This document shows positions 63,285 through 64,000 of a DNA stretch of 64,000 nucleotides, piece after piece; position 1 is the stretch's first letter, and each line of letters starts with the position of its first letter. The DNA is taken from contig NC_011830.1 of assembly GCF_000021925.1 (NCBI RefSeq), forward strand, positions 2,756,001-2,820,000. The letters run 5' to 3'. Source of the DNA: Desulfitobacterium hafniense DCB-2. GTDB taxonomy: Bacteria > Bacillota > Desulfitobacteriia > Desulfitobacteriales > Desulfitobacteriaceae. Under the pieces are notes generated by a model. It saw nothing but the letters and a program-made list of their open reading frames with translations, made no database searches and was not told where the DNA came from. Position numbers and translations under genes: made by a program.

Positions 63285-64000
63285 ATGCGAAAAAAGTGGA
63301 TTATCACAGGGATGGCCGTACTCTTGTTGCTGGGGGGCTATATCTATGGCATTAGCCAGCAGAAAATGGATGAGGAAATAAGAGTTGGTCTGTATAAACA
63401 ATTGCTTCCGGAAGCAGCAAAATTTGAGCCGTTGACAGACCGAACGGCTCAAGCTTTTGATGGGGCGGGTGAGCTTGTCGCCTATATTGGCTTGAGTTCC
63501 CATACGGGCTATGGCGGTCCGATGCTGGTAGGGACCATTGTGGACTCTTCCGGTAAATTGAGAGAACCGGTCATTTTGGAGAACAATGAAACTCCCTCTT
63601 TTCTGATGCGGCTGGCGGCCAGCGGGTACTACTACAAACAATATAATGACTTACCCGTTAACAGTGTCCTGATGTTAAAGCAGGACCTGGATGCCGTATC
63701 CGGGGCCACTTTGTCCAGCCGCGCCGTCAGTGACAGCGTAAGGGAGACCGCGCACAGCATAGCCCGTGAGGTGTTTCACCTGAATCCGGAACAGCCGGTG
63801 ATCGAATGGGAATTTGGTACTAAAGAGATTGTGACAATTTTACTGTTTGCAATGAGTTTTGTTATTTACAAAGTCAAGAAACTTCAAAGGTATCGTTTGC
63901 TATTTTTAGGAGTCAGTACGCTCATTCTCGGGTTTTGGCTAAACAGGACGCTGTCTGTGGTCCAGTTCTCTTCGCTGTTTTTAGGGTATTTGCCTTCGCC
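63285..64000 (+). CDS. rdhC: RdhC/CprC-like FMN-binding membrane protein (3' end outside window)
   Basis: Open to the window edge (238 codons seen). A membrane helix (about residues 5-21), then a peripheral FMN-binding domain with the flavin-attachment motif SGAT (DAVSGATLSSRAVSDSV, about residues 146-162), then the start of a polytopic NosR/NirI-like part. Related PceC/CprC proteins carry a covalent FMN and may carry electrons toward RdhA. ATG 63285 has GGAGG 11 bases upstream; ATG 63255 in frame is an alternative. Confidence 0.85.
   Translation, partial: MRKKWIITGMAVLLLLGGYIYGISQQKMDEEIRVGLYKQLLPEAAKFEPLTDRTAQAFDGAGELVAYIGLSSHTGYGGPMLVGTIVDSSGKLREPVILENNETPSFLMRLAASGYYYKQYNDLPVNSVLMLKQDLDAVSGATLSSRAVSDSVRETAHSIAREVFHLNPEQPVIEWEFGTKEIVTILLFAMSFVIYKVKKLQRYRLLFLGVSTLILGFWLNRTLSVVQFSSLFLGYLPS

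Overview
The window reads like a strictly anaerobic, respiratory Firmicute of the Desulfitobacterium type (inference from gene content; no species-marker gene is present). Pointers are a CprK-regulated reductive dehalogenase cluster, a Tat-exported molybdopterin DmsABC reductase, a corrinoid-dependent demethylase set, B12-riboswitch-controlled cobalt uptake, and Gram-positive envelope genes.

Layout. 1-3280: end of a peptide/nickel-type ABC importer operon. 3376-9402: small membrane protein, ABC-2 exporter pair, thioredoxin-like protein, TatA, metallo-hydrolase, DUF3786 protein. 9403-13574: structured leader and DmsABC-like molybdoenzyme. 13596-21786: ferredoxin, then a corrinoid methyltransferase cluster with two corrinoid proteins, MtrH-like and UroD-like methyltransferases, a GntR regulator, DUF1638, a RACo-type activase, a COG0523 GTPase and a His-rich protein. 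21910-25318: short-chain dehydrogenase, DUF218, CBS and hydrolase genes. 25658-29359: potABCD polyamine importer. 29381-41153: redox enzymes (Fe-S aldo/keto reductase behind a MerR-type promoter, flavin reductase, nitroreductase), an APC permease, a c-di-AMP-riboswitch-controlled NlpC/P60 hydrolase, NERD, YjbQ, EamA and a superoxide dismutase. 41475-46021: two copies of a 15-tRNA array (1396 bp, one mismatch) flanking a MerR gene and a TrmO-family gene. 46055-49775: CoA-binding protein, cobalamin riboswitch and cbiMNQO. 49820-51140: tRNA-Gly(CCC), a toxin-antitoxin pair and a broken tyrosine integrase, i.e. an eroded integration site. 51194-56798: a GC-rich, two-armed cluster (ABC importer plus Crp/Fnr regulator; divergently, a Cys-rich GTPase, a soluble ABC-type ATPase and a leaderless periplasmic-binding-like protein). 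57040-60065: methyltransferase fragment, TVP38 membrane protein, orphan adenine DNA methyltransferase. 60175-64000: rdhK regulator with dehalobox-like palindromes, a frameshifted rdhA, rdhB, and the start of rdhC.

How the parts fit. Corrinoids link three blocks: cobalt uptake (cbiMNQO under a B12 riboswitch), the corrinoid methyltransferases and the corrinoid-dependent dehalogenase. TatA serves the Tat-signal-bearing DmsA-like and RdhA proteins. The best candidate for an undescribed system is 51194-56798. Its combination of a lipoprotein-dependent importer with a soluble ATPase, a 12-cysteine GTPase and a cytoplasmic binding protein suggests uptake and intracellular delivery of a metal or cofactor; that role is inference. 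Other items worth attention are the duplicated tRNA array carrying a tRNA-modification gene, the rdhA frameshift with its intact-looking CprK-type promoter, and the palindromes in front of regulators.
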